DNA of 64,000 bases from NCBI GenBank assembly GCA_028817895.1, contig JAPPOQ010000015.1, positions 124,001 through 188,000 on the forward strand, read 5' to 3'. Every line of letters begins with the position of its first letter. Positions within the stretch are counted from its first letter, which is position 1. The translations under genes and the position numbers were made by a program. Under the pieces are notes generated by a model. That model made no database searches and was not told the DNA's origin. It saw only the letters and a list, made by a program, of their open reading frames with translations. Shown piece by piece: positions 16,924 to 25,519 of this stretch. Origin of the DNA: Ahrensia sp. GTDB lineage: Bacteria; Pseudomonadota; Alphaproteobacteria; Rhizobiales; Rhizobiaceae.

Positions 16924-17501
16924 GTGAGGTTGCGGGCATCATTCTTGCGGCCGGTCAGTCACGACGCATGGGCAAGGACAACAAGCTGACCACGATTTGG
17001 CAAGGCGCGCCTCTGGTTCGCCATGTTGCGGAAGCTGCTTTGGCCTCACGGCTGCAAAAAGTCGTGGTTGTGACAGGTCACGAGCGGGAATTTGTGGAGG
17101 CCGCGCTGCCGGATGGATGCCTGCTCACGCATAATGGCGATTATGAGCAGGGCATGGCCGGATCAATCCGCAACGGTCAGTATCGTTTGCAGGGTTACGG
17201 ACCCATCATGATTCTGCTTGGGGATATGCCTCTGATCACAGCAGAACACATCGACATGCTGATTGCAGCATATGAAACGAGCGGACGGGATGACGCCATT
17301 GTGGTCGCAACGAGCGGCTGCGACTGGGGCAATCCGGTACTCTTCGGCAAAGCGCATTTTGCTGCACTGAAATCGCTCGATGGCGATGTCGGCGCGCGCA
17401 GCGTGGTCAACGCCAACGCGGATTGCGTGATCACCGTGGACATCGGCGATGCAGCCCGTCGCGATTTCGATACGCCGGACGCGTTTGCGCGGCATGGGTG
17501 A
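16920..17501 (+). CDS. MobA-like nucleotidyltransferase (MocA/CoxI-type)
   Basis: This 193-residue protein has the nucleotidyltransferase signature GIILAAGQSRRMGKDNKL (residues 6-23), the metal-binding Asp in LLGDMPLI (about 98-105), and the segment GNPVLF. Homologues such as MocA join CTP to molybdopterin to form molybdopterin cytosine dinucleotide, used by xanthine-oxidase-family enzymes. The gene overlaps the preceding one by 4 bases (ATGA) and ends the maturation cluster, 2 bases from the convergent lipB. Confidence 0.88.
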   Translation: MSEVAGIILAAGQSRRMGKDNKLTTIWQGAPLVRHVAEAALASRLQKVVVVTGHEREFVEAALPDGCLLTHNGDYEQGMAGSIRNGQYRLQGYGPIMILLGDMPLITAEHIDMLIAAYETSGRDDAIVVATSGCDWGNPVLFGKAHFAALKSLDGDVGARSVVNANADCVITVDIGDAARRDFDTPDAFARHG

Positions 17502-17503
17502 GG

Positions 17504-18214
17504 TCACGCGGCTGGGCCGAAGATCTCCTGAAAACTCGCTTTTAGGGCGACATCCAGATCATCCATCGTGACCGGCAGGCCAAGATCGACCAGGCTCGTC
17601 ACGCCATGATCGTTCACACCGCAGGGCACGATGCCGGAGAAATGTTCCAGGTCCGGCTCGACATTGATCGAAATGCCGTGAAATGACACCCATTTGCGCA
17701 GCCGAATGCCGATTGCGGCCATCTTGTCCTCCGCAACGCTTCCGGCGGGCGCAGCCTTGTCCGGTCTGCGCACCCAGACGCCAACTCGGTCTTCCCGGCG
17801 TTCGCCAACCACGTTGAAACGATCCAGTGTCGCGATGATCCAGGCTTCCAGCGCGGCGACGAATGCGCGCACATCCTGCTTGCGGCGCGTAAGATCGAGC
17901 ATCACATAGGCCACGCGTTGGCCGGGGCCGTGATAGGTGTATTGGCCGCCACGCCCCGTCTGGAAGATGGGAAAGCGATCCGGCGCAACCAGGTCATCGG
18001 GACTGGCGCTGGTTCCGGCGGTGTAAAGCGGCGGATGTTCGACAAGCCAAACGCATTCGCGTTCGGTTCCCTCAGCGATTGAGGCGGCGCGCGCTTCCAT
18101 GAAGGCAATGGCGTGCCGGTAGTCGGTCAGCCCGTCGCTGATGCGCCACTCCACGGGCGCGGTGGCTGTGTCTGGCAGAAAGGTCGTTGCCAATTGTTCG
18201 CGGCTGTTCTTCAT
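17504..18214 (-). CDS. lipB: Octanoyltransferase (lipoate biosynthesis)
   Basis: LipB transfers octanoate from acyl carrier protein to the lipoyl domains of 2-oxoacid dehydrogenases and the glycine cleavage H protein. The 236-residue protein has the [16 protein letters not shown] substrate loop, the catalytic Lys in [14 protein letters not shown] and the catalytic Cys in [16 protein letters not shown] placed the start at ATG 18214 (MKNSREQ); the frame runs on to 18481 but would cross the tRNA-Leu gene. It converges with the MobA-like gene at a 2-base gap. Confidence 0.95.
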   Translation of the reverse strand: MKNSREQLATTFLPDTATAPVEWRISDGLTDYRHAIAFMEARAASIAEGTERECVWLVEHPPLYTAGTSASPDDLVAPDRFPIFQTGRGGQYTYHGPGQRVAYVMLDLTRRKQDVRAFVAALEAWIIATLDRFNVVGERREDRVGVWVRRPDKAAPAGSVAEDKMAAIGIRLRKWVSFHGISINVEPDLEHFSGIVPCGVNDHGVTSLVDLGLPVTMDDLDVALKASFQEIFGPAA

Positions 18215-18297
18215 CGCGGCTTTCTGGCACGATTTGCGCTTGTGTCGCCACACCCCTTTTGATACCACGCCGCGACCAGTCAACAGACGTGGCAAGT

Positions 18298-18384
18298 GCG
18301 GCCGTGGCGGAACTGGTAGACGCGCAGCGTTGAGGTCGCTGTGGGGTAAAACCCGTGGAAGTTCGAGTCTTCTCGGCCGCACCA
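18298..18384 (+). tRNA. tRNA-Leu (anticodon GAG)
   Basis: The 87-base sequence folds as a class II tRNA. The acceptor stem GCGGCCG (18298-18304) pairs with CGGCCGC (18374-18380), discriminator A is at 18381 and CCA (18382-18384) is encoded. The D-arm has GGCGG...TGGTAGAC. The anticodon stem CAGCG/CGCTG encloses TTGAGGT with anticodon GAG, there is a long variable arm (GTGGGGTAAAACCCGT), and the T-arm carries GTTCGAGTC. It reads leucine codons CUC and CUU. It is divergent from lipB; no integrase or attachment repeat is visible beside it. Confidence 0.96.
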
Positions 18385-18455
18385 AGCATCCCGAACTGCT
18401 CCTGAATGTCCGGTCGGATACGGACCTTCGAAAGTTGTTTGGGACTTCCCCGGTT

Positions 18456-19496
18456 TCAGCCCGCGGGTCCCGAAGAGACATCTATTGCAAGTTCGGGATG
18501 CAGATACGCTTCCGGGTAGCTCTTGGGCACATTGGGTCCCAGCGGAACAACGCCGTTCCAAGATCGGCCAAAATAACCCTGTCGGCAATGGATCAGAGAC
18601 CCGGCTCCTGCGACGCCGTCCATTGCGTAGACACGGCACAGCCAGCGCCAAAGATTGGGATAGTCCAGAATGCGCGCGCCGTTCAGTTTCATGCGCACAT
18701 AATAGACCGGGTCGTGCCGATAAAGTGTTGGAAATAAGCGCAAATCGGCCTCGGTGAACTTGTCGCCCGCGAGAAAGGGACGTCCGTCGGACAGCAGTTG
18801 TTCAAGCCAGTCCAACGCATCAAAATAGGAGTTGAAGGCCGCCGCATAGACGGCTTGATCGGATGAAAACCCAGCCTTGTACGCCCCATTGTTGATTGCT
18901 GTGTAAATGCGGTCGTTCAACGTGTCGACCTGCTGTTGTGTGTTCTCATCTGTTGGAACAAGTTTGGTTCGGTTCGGGCTTGCGCTGCCCAAAGCTTTTG
19001 CGTTCGCATCAAGCATACGGATGATTTCCGCGCTTTCATTGTTGACGATGCGCCCGACGACCTTGTCGTAGAGGATGGGCACAGACTGTTCGTCTGATCC
19101 CTCTCGCTGGTAAATCTGCTTTGCCAAACGCAGGGCTTCGCCTGTTCCCGTTTCCTGTGTGCATTCGGGCAGGGTCTTGCCCGTAAGGCTTGCAATGCGA
19201 TCCGGTGCGAATTCCCAAAGATTGGGCCCGGCAGGGTCGAGCTCGCCTGTCCGGTTTGGAAAGGCCACATCCATGCTGATTGAGCTTTCGAGCCCGAGAA
19301 CCGCGCGGGCCAGGATCACCCGGTGGCACCATGGACAATTGAATGCCACGAAAAGGTGATACCGCCCGGGTTCTGCCGGAAAGTCGGGGTCGCCGATGCT
19401 GTTGCGAAAACCGCTGACGCCGCGCACGAATTCTCCCTTGGCGCGACGTGCCTTTGCATTGGTCTGATCTTCTTCAGTCGAATTGTCCTGGCTCAT
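18456..19496 (-). CDS. Glutathionyl-hydroquinone reductase (YqjG/Xi-class GST)
   Basis: This 346-residue cytosolic enzyme reduces glutathionyl-hydroquinones using glutathione. The nucleophilic Cys lies in FNCPWCHR (about residues 53-60), the Xi-class signature. The thioredoxin-like domain ([18 protein letters not shown], about 138-155) is followed by a helical C-terminal GST domain ([20 protein letters not shown]). The start ATG 19496 follows AAAGGA. The gene is divergent from galE and convergent with the tRNA. Its length is slightly above the family norm. Confidence 0.92.
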   Translation of the reverse strand: MSQDNSTEEDQTNAKARRAKGEFVRGVSGFRNSIGDPDFPAEPGRYHLFVAFNCPWCHRVILARAVLGLESSISMDVAFPNRTGELDPAGPNLWEFAPDRIASLTGKTLPECTQETGTGEALRLAKQIYQREGSDEQSVPILYDKVVGRIVNNESAEIIRMLDANAKALGSASPNRTKLVPTDENTQQQVDTLNDRIYTAINNGAYKAGFSSDQAVYAAAFNSYFDALDWLEQLLSDGRPFLAGDKFTEADLRLFPTLYRHDPVYYVRMKLNGARILDYPNLWRWLCRVYAMDGVAGAGSLIHCRQGYFGRSWNGVVPLGPNVPKSYPEAYLHPELAIDVSSGPAG

Positions 19497-19645
19497 AATG
19501 TCCTTTCACAGCCCGGCGCTGCTGCCACAAGGCGCCATCACTAGCTCTTGTCTCTCTGTAAGCCAATCATGAGCCGGTTGTTCGGAGTGGTCACGTCGTG
19601 CAGAATCTCATATGCAAATGCTTTCGGTCGAATTGCGAGCCATTC

Positions 19646-20662
19646 ATGAAAGTTCTTTTGACCGGTGGCGCCGGATATATCGGATCGCACACCTATGTTG
19701 CGCTGAAGGAGCATGGGCACGAGATCGTCATTCTCGACAATTTCTCTAACGCCAACAGGCTCGTGCTCGACCGGTTGGCGCAGCTCTTTCAGGAGAAAGT
19801 GGAGCATGTTGAGGCCGATATTCGGGACCGCTCCACGCTCGATGATGTGTTCGAGGCGCACAAGCCCGATGCGGTGATCCATTTCGCTGGAGCCAAGGCG
19901 GTTGGCGAAAGCGCCACCGATCCGCTCAAATATTACTCAAACAATGTCAGTGGTTCACAAACCCTGCTTGAGGCGATGGATGCGGCTGAAATTCGCAACA
20001 TCGTCTTTTCCTCTTCCGCCACCGTCTATGGCGTGCCGCAGGCCTTGCCGCTCACGGAAGACCATCCGTTGAGCAGCACCAACACCTATGGTGCAACAAA
20101 ACTGATCGTCGAAGACATGTTGCGGGCGCTGCATGGAGCCGATCCAAGATGGTCGGTCGCCATCCTTCGATACTTCAATCCGGTTGGCGCGCATCCTTCC
20201 GGCGAGATCGGTGAAGACCCGGGCGGCATTCCCAACAACCTCATGCCCTATATCACGCAGGTTGCGGTGGGGCGTTTGGCGCAATTGAAGGTCTATGGCG
20301 ATGATTATGACACGTCAGATGGCACCGGTGTTCGCGACTACATTCATGTCAGCGATTTGGCGCAGGGGCATGTCGCGGCGCTCAAACTGATGAACACCGG
20401 CACCTGCACGCCTATCAATCTGGGAACGGGAACCGGCTATTCGGTACTGGACATGATCAAGACATTCGAACGCGTCAATGAGGTCAGTGTGCCCTATTCG
20501 ATCGCCGAACGGCGCCCGGGAGACGTGGCTGCCAATTGGGCGGATGCGCAACGCGCGAAGGAGTTGTTGGGCTGGCAGGCGCAATTGGGCATCGAAGCAA
20601 TGTGTGCGGATGGTTGGCGTTGGCAATCGCGCAACCCCAAAGGCTATGATCAGACGAACTGA
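19646..20662 (+). CDS. galE: UDP-glucose 4-epimerase
   Basis: GalE interconverts UDP-glucose and UDP-galactose, feeding polysaccharide synthesis. The 338-residue protein begins MKVLLTGGAGYIGSHTY with the Rossmann NAD motif GGAGYIG. The catalytic Ser is in FSSSATVYG and the Tyr/Lys pair in YGATKLIVED (about residues 148-157). NPVGAHPSGEIGEDP is the family marker. Upstream in-frame codons to 19598 look like leader. It could supply galactose for the exopolysaccharide locus at 44-59 kb, but it is far away and the link is inference. Confidence 0.95.
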   Translation: MKVLLTGGAGYIGSHTYVALKEHGHEIVILDNFSNANRLVLDRLAQLFQEKVEHVEADIRDRSTLDDVFEAHKPDAVIHFAGAKAVGESATDPLKYYSNNVSGSQTLLEAMDAAEIRNIVFSSSATVYGVPQALPLTEDHPLSSTNTYGATKLIVEDMLRALHGADPRWSVAILRYFNPVGAHPSGEIGEDPGGIPNNLMPYITQVAVGRLAQLKVYGDDYDTSDGTGVRDYIHVSDLAQGHVAALKLMNTGTCTPINLGTGTGYSVLDMIKTFERVNEVSVPYSIAERRPGDVAANWADAQRAKELLGWQAQLGIEAMCADGWRWQSRNPKGYDQTN

Positions 20663-20691
20663 CGTCTCGACGACCGAGCAGTGCGAACCTT

Positions 20692-22083
20692 TCAGACGTC
20701 GGAATCATCAGGCATGTTGAGCACGGCCATTTTTTCTTCCGTCATGTCGAGCATGGTGTAGCGAATGCCGCCGGTTCCGTAGCCCGACATTTTGCGACCA
20801 GCGAAGGGCATCCAGTCCACCCTGAAGGCCGAGTGATCATTGACCATGACAGCGGCGGCTTCGAGTTGACGGATGCAACGCGTCGCAAACTTCAGCCGCT
20901 CGGTGAACACCGCAGCCTGAAACGAAAAGGGCAGGGAATTGGCTTGCGCAATCGCTTCATCGAGTTTGTCGTAGCTGTAGACGCAAATGACGGGTCCAAA
21001 GATTTCCTGTGTTGACAGTTTCGATTGCGGGTCCGGATTCAGCACCACGGTTGGCTCATAGAAGCTTTGGGAGATGCGTTTTCCGCCGGTGATGATTTTG
21101 CCCGCTGTATCTTCCTTGACCCAAGCTTCTACACGGTCAATTTCGCGGGGGCGAATAAGCGGACCGCAAACGGTTTCCATCTTGGTTGCATCGCCGACCA
21201 CGAGATTTGAGGCGCCCTCGGCCAACTGTTCAGCAAAGCGCTCTGCGTCTGCTGACGGTGCAAAAATACGCTGAACCGACACGCAGACCTGTCCGCTGTG
21301 ATAATACCCGCCACGCAACAGCGGGGGCAGAGCTGCACTCACATCGATGCCCGAATCGAGAATGACAGGCGCTGCACCGCCATGTTCGAGCGCGCAACGC
21401 GTGCCAGGCGCGAGCTTTGAGCACAGCATCCAACCCACACGCGCCGAGCCGATGAAGGTGAGAAATGCCGTGCGAGGATCAGTCACCATTTTTTCAGCGT
21501 CGGCGAGGTCGCACAGCGCGAAGCGGCACCATTTCTCCGGCAAACCGGCTTCATGCAGCATCTCAACAAAGGCTTTGGCCGAAAGTGGCGTGTCGTCGGC
21601 GGGCTTCACCAGAACCGGGCAGCCCGTCGCCAGGGCAGGCGCCACCTGATGCACGATGAGATTGAGCGGATGGTTGAAGGCGGATACGGCGACAACCGGA
21701 CCAATTGGCTCGCGATAGGTGAAGGCCATCCGTCCCGCACCGGATGACGAAAGGTCCATCGGAATTTCGCTGCCGGACAGTCCGTGTAGCTCGTGAACGG
21801 CCAGTTCTACACCATTTATGGCGCGGTCGACTTCAATGATCGAATCACCCAGTGGTTTGCCGCCTTCGCGCGCGATTAGCATGGCGAGTTCGTCCGCGCG
21901 GTCGCGCATCAGGCCTGCCGTCTTGTTGAGAATTGCGATGCGCTCATAGGTTGGCAATGCCGCACGCTTGGCGTGCAGTTGGTCCATCTCTTCCAGCCAG
22001 GAGTTGATCTGGTGCCAGCTGACGAGTTCAACCTCGTCGAACGTTTCCAGCGTTCCAGGATTCGTAACGTCAAGTTTGGCCAT
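20692..22083 (-). CDS. Aldehyde dehydrogenase family protein
   Basis: This 463-residue NAD(P)-dependent dehydrogenase has the family landmarks SAFNHPLNLIVHQVAPAL (residues about 140-157), TFIGSARVGW, general base Glu in LEHGGAAPVI, and catalytic Cys in YYHSGQVCVSVQRIF (about 270). The aldehyde substrate cannot be assigned; the sequence style is close to broad-specificity or phosphonate/sulfonate aldehyde dehydrogenases. The start ATG 22083 (MAKLDVTN) is preferred to the upstream open frame. It is convergent with galE and divergent from mgtE across 215 bases in which I see no named element. Confidence 0.9.
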   Translation of the reverse strand: MAKLDVTNPGTLETFDEVELVSWHQINSWLEEMDQLHAKRAALPTYERIAILNKTAGLMRDRADELAMLIAREGGKPLGDSIIEVDRAINGVELAVHELHGLSGSEIPMDLSSSGAGRMAFTYREPIGPVVAVSAFNHPLNLIVHQVAPALATGCPVLVKPADDTPLSAKAFVEMLHEAGLPEKWCRFALCDLADAEKMVTDPRTAFLTFIGSARVGWMLCSKLAPGTRCALEHGGAAPVILDSGIDVSAALPPLLRGGYYHSGQVCVSVQRIFAPSADAERFAEQLAEGASNLVVGDATKMETVCGPLIRPREIDRVEAWVKEDTAGKIITGGKRISQSFYEPTVVLNPDPQSKLSTQEIFGPVICVYSYDKLDEAIAQANSLPFSFQAAVFTERLKFATRCIRQLEAAAVMVNDHSAFRVDWMPFAGRKMSGYGTGGIRYTMLDMTEEKMAVLNMPDDSDV

Positions 22084-22298
22084 GATGCTTGTTGTCTTTC
22101 CGGAATTTTCGGCGACGGTGGTCAGTTGATCACGCGACCTGTCGCCGCAAGTCAAATCCGATGATCTGTATATGTCAATGATCTGCAAGGATATTTCTTG
22201 ATGGCCCAGCGTTCTGTATTGGGCGCGTCGAAACTCGTGCGCGGCTCAAATGCGCGTGCTACTGGTGTTCGATATCCCCCGAGGATGGATATGGCTGC

Positions 22299-23708
22299 AT
22301 GAGTGAATCGTCTTCCCAACCGGCCCCTGACGAGCAATCGCTCGCCGAATCGATCTATTCTGATGAAGGTCAGCTGCGTGCTGAGCTGGTGGAAGAGATC
22401 ACCAGCGCAATTGAAGCGAAGGACCGTGATCTTATCCGCAACGCGCTGCGTGATCTGCACGAATCGGAAGTCGGCGACATTCTGGAAGCGGTCGGGGAAG
22501 AGGACCGTTCAAGCCTTGTAGAACTGGCGGGCGACGAGTTTGATTTCGCCGCGCTGACGGAAGTTGACGAAGCGATCCGGCTGGAAATCGTCGACAATCT
22601 GCCCAATGAGAAGATTGCAGAAGCCGTCCGCGAACTGGAATCGGACGATGCCGTCTACATCCTCGAAGATCTTGAGAATGAGGATCGCGAGGAAATTCTC
22701 GCTCAGATTCCGTTTCAGGAACGCATCAGGCTGCGCCGCTGCTTGGACTACCCCGAAGAATCGGCCGGTCGGCGCATGGCAACGCAGTTCATTGCCGTTC
22801 CGCCGTTTTGGACCGTTGGGAAAACAATCGACTACATCCGCGCCGGCGAAGACCTGCCGGAACGTTTCTCTGAAATCTTCACGGTGGAGCCGACATTCAA
22901 ACTGTCGGGTGCATTGCATCTCGACACCCTTCTGCGGGCGAAACGCGATGTGGTGATTTCAGACATTCAGGATCGCAATTCGCACCCAATACCGGCTGAG
23001 ATCGATCAGGAGGAAGCGGCGCAGATCTTTGAACGCTACGATCTGCTGTCCGCCCCGGTGATTGACGAACATGAACGGCTCGTCGGCGTGCTGACAATCG
23101 ATGATGTCGTCGACGTCATTCAGGAAGAGGCGGCCGAAGACATCAAACGTCTCGCCGGTGTGGGCGATGAAGAACTGTCGGACAGCGTTCGCTCAATTGC
23201 CCGCTCCCGCATCGCCTGGCTTGGGATCAATCTCGTGACGGCGATCCTCGCCTCGTTGATCATTGGTCTGTTCGACGCAACCATCGAACAGATGGTCGCG
23301 CTTGCCATTCTCATGCCCATCGTTGCCTCGATGGGCGGCAATGCCGGCACGCAAACCATGACGGTTGCTGTCCGCGCTTTGGCGACCAAAGATATTGGAA
23401 GCTACAACACGCTGCGCATCATCAAGAAGGAACTTCTGGTCGGGCTTTTGAACGGCGTCTTCTTCGCTGTGGTGATTGGCGCGGTTGCAATCGTGTGGTT
23501 TCAGCAGTTCTCCCTGGGTGTTGTCATCGGCATCGCCATGGTCATCAACATGCTGTTTGCGGCCGGGTCTGGCATCCTCATCCCCATCGCGCTCGACAAG
23601 CTGAAAGCCGACCCCGCGATTGCTTCCGGCGTGTTCGTGACTACGGTGACCGACGTCGTCGGGTTTTTCGCATTTCTGGGGCTCGCCGCCTGGTGGTATG
23701 GGATTTGA
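22299..23708 (+). CDS. mgtE: MgtE-type magnesium transporter
   Basis: MgtE is a homodimeric, Mg2+-gated channel of the inner membrane. The 469-residue protein has the helical N domain (residues 1-150, rich in Asp/Glu), two CBS domains (about 155-280; VISDIQ, DLLSAPVIDEHERLVGVLTIDDV), the connecting plug helix and five membrane helices (about 300-465) including the pore sequence MPIVASMGGNAGTQTM. All expected parts are present. The ATG 22299 start follows GGATATGG, and the gene is transcribed alone. Confidence 0.95.
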   Translation: MSESSSQPAPDEQSLAESIYSDEGQLRAELVEEITSAIEAKDRDLIRNALRDLHESEVGDILEAVGEEDRSSLVELAGDEFDFAALTEVDEAIRLEIVDNLPNEKIAEAVRELESDDAVYILEDLENEDREEILAQIPFQERIRLRRCLDYPEESAGRRMATQFIAVPPFWTVGKTIDYIRAGEDLPERFSEIFTVEPTFKLSGALHLDTLLRAKRDVVISDIQDRNSHPIPAEIDQEEAAQIFERYDLLSAPVIDEHERLVGVLTIDDVVDVIQEEAAEDIKRLAGVGDEELSDSVRSIARSRIAWLGINLVTAILASLIIGLFDATIEQMVALAILMPIVASMGGNAGTQTMTVAVRALATKDIGSYNTLRIIKKELLVGLLNGVFFAVVIGAVAIVWFQQFSLGVVIGIAMVINMLFAAGSGILIPIALDKLKADPAIASGVFVTTVTDVVGFFAFLGLAAWWYGI

Positions 23709-23721
23709 CCACAGACTTCGA

Positions 23722-23765
23722 TTGACTTTTACGTAAATCGGCCATGTAAACTGACGTTCACGTCA
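23722..23765 (+). promoter_or_regulatory. Promoter with two palindromic operators ahead of the MerR gene
   Basis: TTGACT (23722-23727) and TGTAAA (23745-23750) are spaced by 17 bases. The palindrome TTTACGTAAA (23728-23737) lies directly after the -35 box, and a second palindrome TGACGT-TC-ACGTCA (23752-23765) lies after the -10 box. Both share the ACGT core. Their position suggests autoregulation by the MerR protein, similar to LiuR sites of amino acid and fatty acid degradation genes. Confidence 0.65.
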
Positions 23766-23792
23766 AGCGTTACCGGTTTCTGTTCAGGCATC

Positions 23793-24179
23793 ATGCAGGA
23801 TCTCTACACCATAACCGAACTGACCAAAGAGTTCGGCGTTTCCACCCGCACCATCCGCTTTTACGAGGATGAGGGCCTGTTGAAGCCGTTGCGGCGCGGT
23901 CGCACGCGCCTGTTTCGCCCCGCGGACAGGGTTTTGCTGAAGCAGATATTGCGCGGCAAGCGGCTGGGTTTTTCCATCGCGGAGATTCGCGAGATCATCG
24001 AGATCTACAAGACCCCCTCCGGCGAAGAGGGGCAAATCAAGCTGATGATCGAGCGCATCCACGAAAAGCGTCGTGAGCTTGAGCAGAAGCGCCGGGACAT
24101 TGACGAAACGATGCGCGAGATGGATGCGGCGGAGGAAAACTGCTTCGAGCGCCTGGCTGAACTGGGGGTGAGCCAGTAG
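23793..24179 (+). CDS. MerR-family regulator (LiuR-like)
   Basis: This 128-residue DNA-binding protein has the MerR winged helix at residues 4-70 (YTITELTKEFGVSTRTIRFY is the recognition helix region) and a C-terminal coiled coil (HEKRRELEQKRRDIDE) for dimerisation. There is no metal-binding Cys cluster, which separates it from mercury or zinc sensors. Close look-alikes regulate leucine/isovalerate breakdown (LiuR), and isovaleryl-CoA dehydrogenase lies 2 kb downstream. The operator-like palindromes before the gene support self-control. The link to ivd is inference, because four unrelated genes stand between. Confidence 0.85.
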   Translation: MQDLYTITELTKEFGVSTRTIRFYEDEGLLKPLRRGRTRLFRPADRVLLKQILRGKRLGFSIAEIREIIEIYKTPSGEEGQIKLMIERIHEKRRELEQKRRDIDETMREMDAAEENCFERLAELGVSQ

Positions 24180-24201
24180 GCGGTGCCGCTGTTGAATAAT
24201 C

Positions 24202-24217
24202 TTGTCAAATATGACAA
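24202..24217. promoter_or_regulatory. Inverted repeat before the toxin-antitoxin genes
   Basis: TTGTCA-AATA-TGACAA is a perfect 6+6 inverted repeat ending nine bases before the ATG of the toxin gene. It is placed where a HigA-type antitoxin would bind to repress its own operon. No ribosome site separates it from the start codon, so the transcript may be leaderless. Confidence 0.6.
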
Positions 24218-24226
24218 CAATATCAT

Positions 24227-24571
24227 ATGAAAACACGGCGGAAAGTCTCGTGGATCAAGGCGGCACGAAAGTCATTCAACAAGTTCCCTGATGCTGTTCA
24301 GACGCAAGCTGCTTCTGCGTTGACCATCGCTTCTCAAGGGCAAAAGGCAGACATTGCAAAGCCTTTGACTGGATTTGTTGATCCAGTTTTCGAAATCGTC
24401 TTGAAGCATCGAGGAGATGCCTATCGTGTCATCTATGCGGTCAAGATTGGTGATGATTTGTGGGTCGTTCACGCGTTTCAAAAGAAATCGAATAGGGGCA
24501 TCAAAACTCCTCAGAAGGAGATCGACACGATCAAGGAACGGATCAATCGTTTGAAGGAGGCGTTAAGGTGA
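24227..24571 (+). CDS. HigB/RelE-like toxin (phage Gp49-like family)
   Basis: The 114-residue basic protein shows the RelE-type fold pattern of the Gp49/HigB family: WIKAARKSFNKFPDAVQ, then FEIVLKHRGDAYRVIYAVKI (residues 52-71) and VVHAFQKKSNRGIKTP. Toxins of this family cleave ribosome-bound mRNA. It precedes and overlaps the antitoxin gene by 4 bases, giving toxin-first order as in higBA. No Shine-Dalgarno sequence is seen before ATG 24227, which would keep toxin levels low. Confidence 0.85.
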   Translation: MKTRRKVSWIKAARKSFNKFPDAVQTQAASALTIASQGQKADIAKPLTGFVDPVFEIVLKHRGDAYRVIYAVKIGDDLWVVHAFQKKSNRGIKTPQKEIDTIKERINRLKEALR

Positions 24572-24894
24572 TGAGCGGTGGTGATGAATTCGAACTTGTT
24601 CGTGGAAGCGGCAATGTGTTTGACGATATTGGCCGGCCCGACGCCGAGTTGTTGCAACTCAAAAGCCTGCTCGCTGCTGAGATTATAGGGGCTCTGGACG
24701 CCGACCAACTCACCGCCAAGCAGGCCGGGCTCATCTCCGGTGTCGCCCCCGCGGATTTTTCTCGCATCCGCAATGCCAAGCTGGATCGCTTCACCGTGGA
24801 CCGCTTGATGATCATTCTTGGCAAACTCAACAAAAAGGTCGAGTTCAAGGTACAAGTGAAGCCCTACGAGCAAGCCGTGACGGCCTCTTTGTAG
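24568..24894 (+). CDS. HigA-like helix-turn-helix antitoxin
   Basis: This 108-residue protein has a HTH of the XRE type in its middle (LTAKQAGLISGVAPADFSRI, residues 48-67) and a C-terminal segment of the kind that neutralises a Gp49-type toxin. AAGGAGG at 24554-24560 precedes GTG 24568; ATG 24571 is an equally placed alternative. The start overlaps the toxin stop. It probably represses the operon through the inverted repeat at 24202-24217. Confidence 0.85.
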   Translation: MMSGGDEFELVRGSGNVFDDIGRPDAELLQLKSLLAAEIIGALDADQLTAKQAGLISGVAPADFSRIRNAKLDRFTVDRLMIILGKLNKKVEFKVQVKPYEQAVTASL

Positions 24895-24909
24895 TCGAGC
24901 CAGTAGCGC

Positions 24910-25389
24910 TCAAATCCATCGTCTGACGGACTTCGTGTAGTCTCGCCAACCATCGCCGAACTTCGCTTCCATGTGACGTTCTTCGCGCTTGATCGCCAGT
25001 TCCTGAAGCAGGACGAACAGAACAGCGGCGCCCAACAGGAACCAGCGGCTGCCGAGCGCAAATCCAAGCCCCGTAACCAGCGCGACATTGGCCAGATAAA
25101 TCGGATTGCGTGAATGGGCGTAGGGCCCGCTCATCAAGAGCTTGGTGGCCGGGCGATGCGGCATGATGTTTGCGTTGAACCGGCGAAAGGTGATGAAGGC
25201 CCAAACATCAAGCGCGATAGCGCAGACGATCAGGAGCACGCCGGTTCCGCGCATGAAACGGGTCACGTCCTGCGCTTCCCAACCCAGCGGCAGATAGCGG
25301 TCGAGCAGCCAGCAGGCGATGATTGCGCCAACGGTCAGCAGAGGTGGCAGCGGATATTTGTTGGGGCTGTCTTCGCCGTTTACTGTCAT
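24910..25389 (-). CDS. Isoprenylcysteine carboxyl methyltransferase-family membrane protein
   Basis: This 159-residue protein has four or five predicted membrane helices and the family signature GPYAHSRNPIYLANV (about residues 88-102) with EERHMEAKFGDGWRDY near the end, which bind S-adenosylmethionine. Bacterial members of this PEMT/ICMT-like family methylate lipids or unknown small molecules. The start ATG 25389 (MTVNGED) is likely. It is convergent with the antitoxin gene and divergent from the GNAT gene. The substrate is unknown. Confidence 0.85.
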   Translation of the reverse strand: MTVNGEDSPNKYPLPPLLTVGAIIACWLLDRYLPLGWEAQDVTRFMRGTGVLLIVCAIALDVWAFITFRRFNANIMPHRPATKLLMSGPYAHSRNPIYLANVALVTGLGFALGSRWFLLGAAVLFVLLQELAIKREERHMEAKFGDGWRDYTKSVRRWI

Positions 25390-25519
25390 CGTCTTTAATC
25401 CGGAGGTTTCGGGTCCTGACCCGTAGGGCTATTGGTTGCGGATTGCCCGCCCGTGTGGAATGCACTTGTGACACGAGGGTGCCGGTTGCCCGGCTCATTC
25501 ATATAGGAGCAGCGCGTCC

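Noticed and set aside
12686-17501. Carbon monoxide dehydrogenase operon
   Set aside because: Only maturation factors are present; no coxL, coxM or coxS-like sequence is in the window.
18298-18384. tRNA-Leu as an integration site for a genomic island
   Set aside because: No integrase gene, no repeat of the tRNA 3' end and no base-composition change is seen beside it.
18215-18481. Longer N-terminus for lipB
   Set aside because: The extension would be antisense to the tRNA-Leu gene and adds 89 residues absent from the family.
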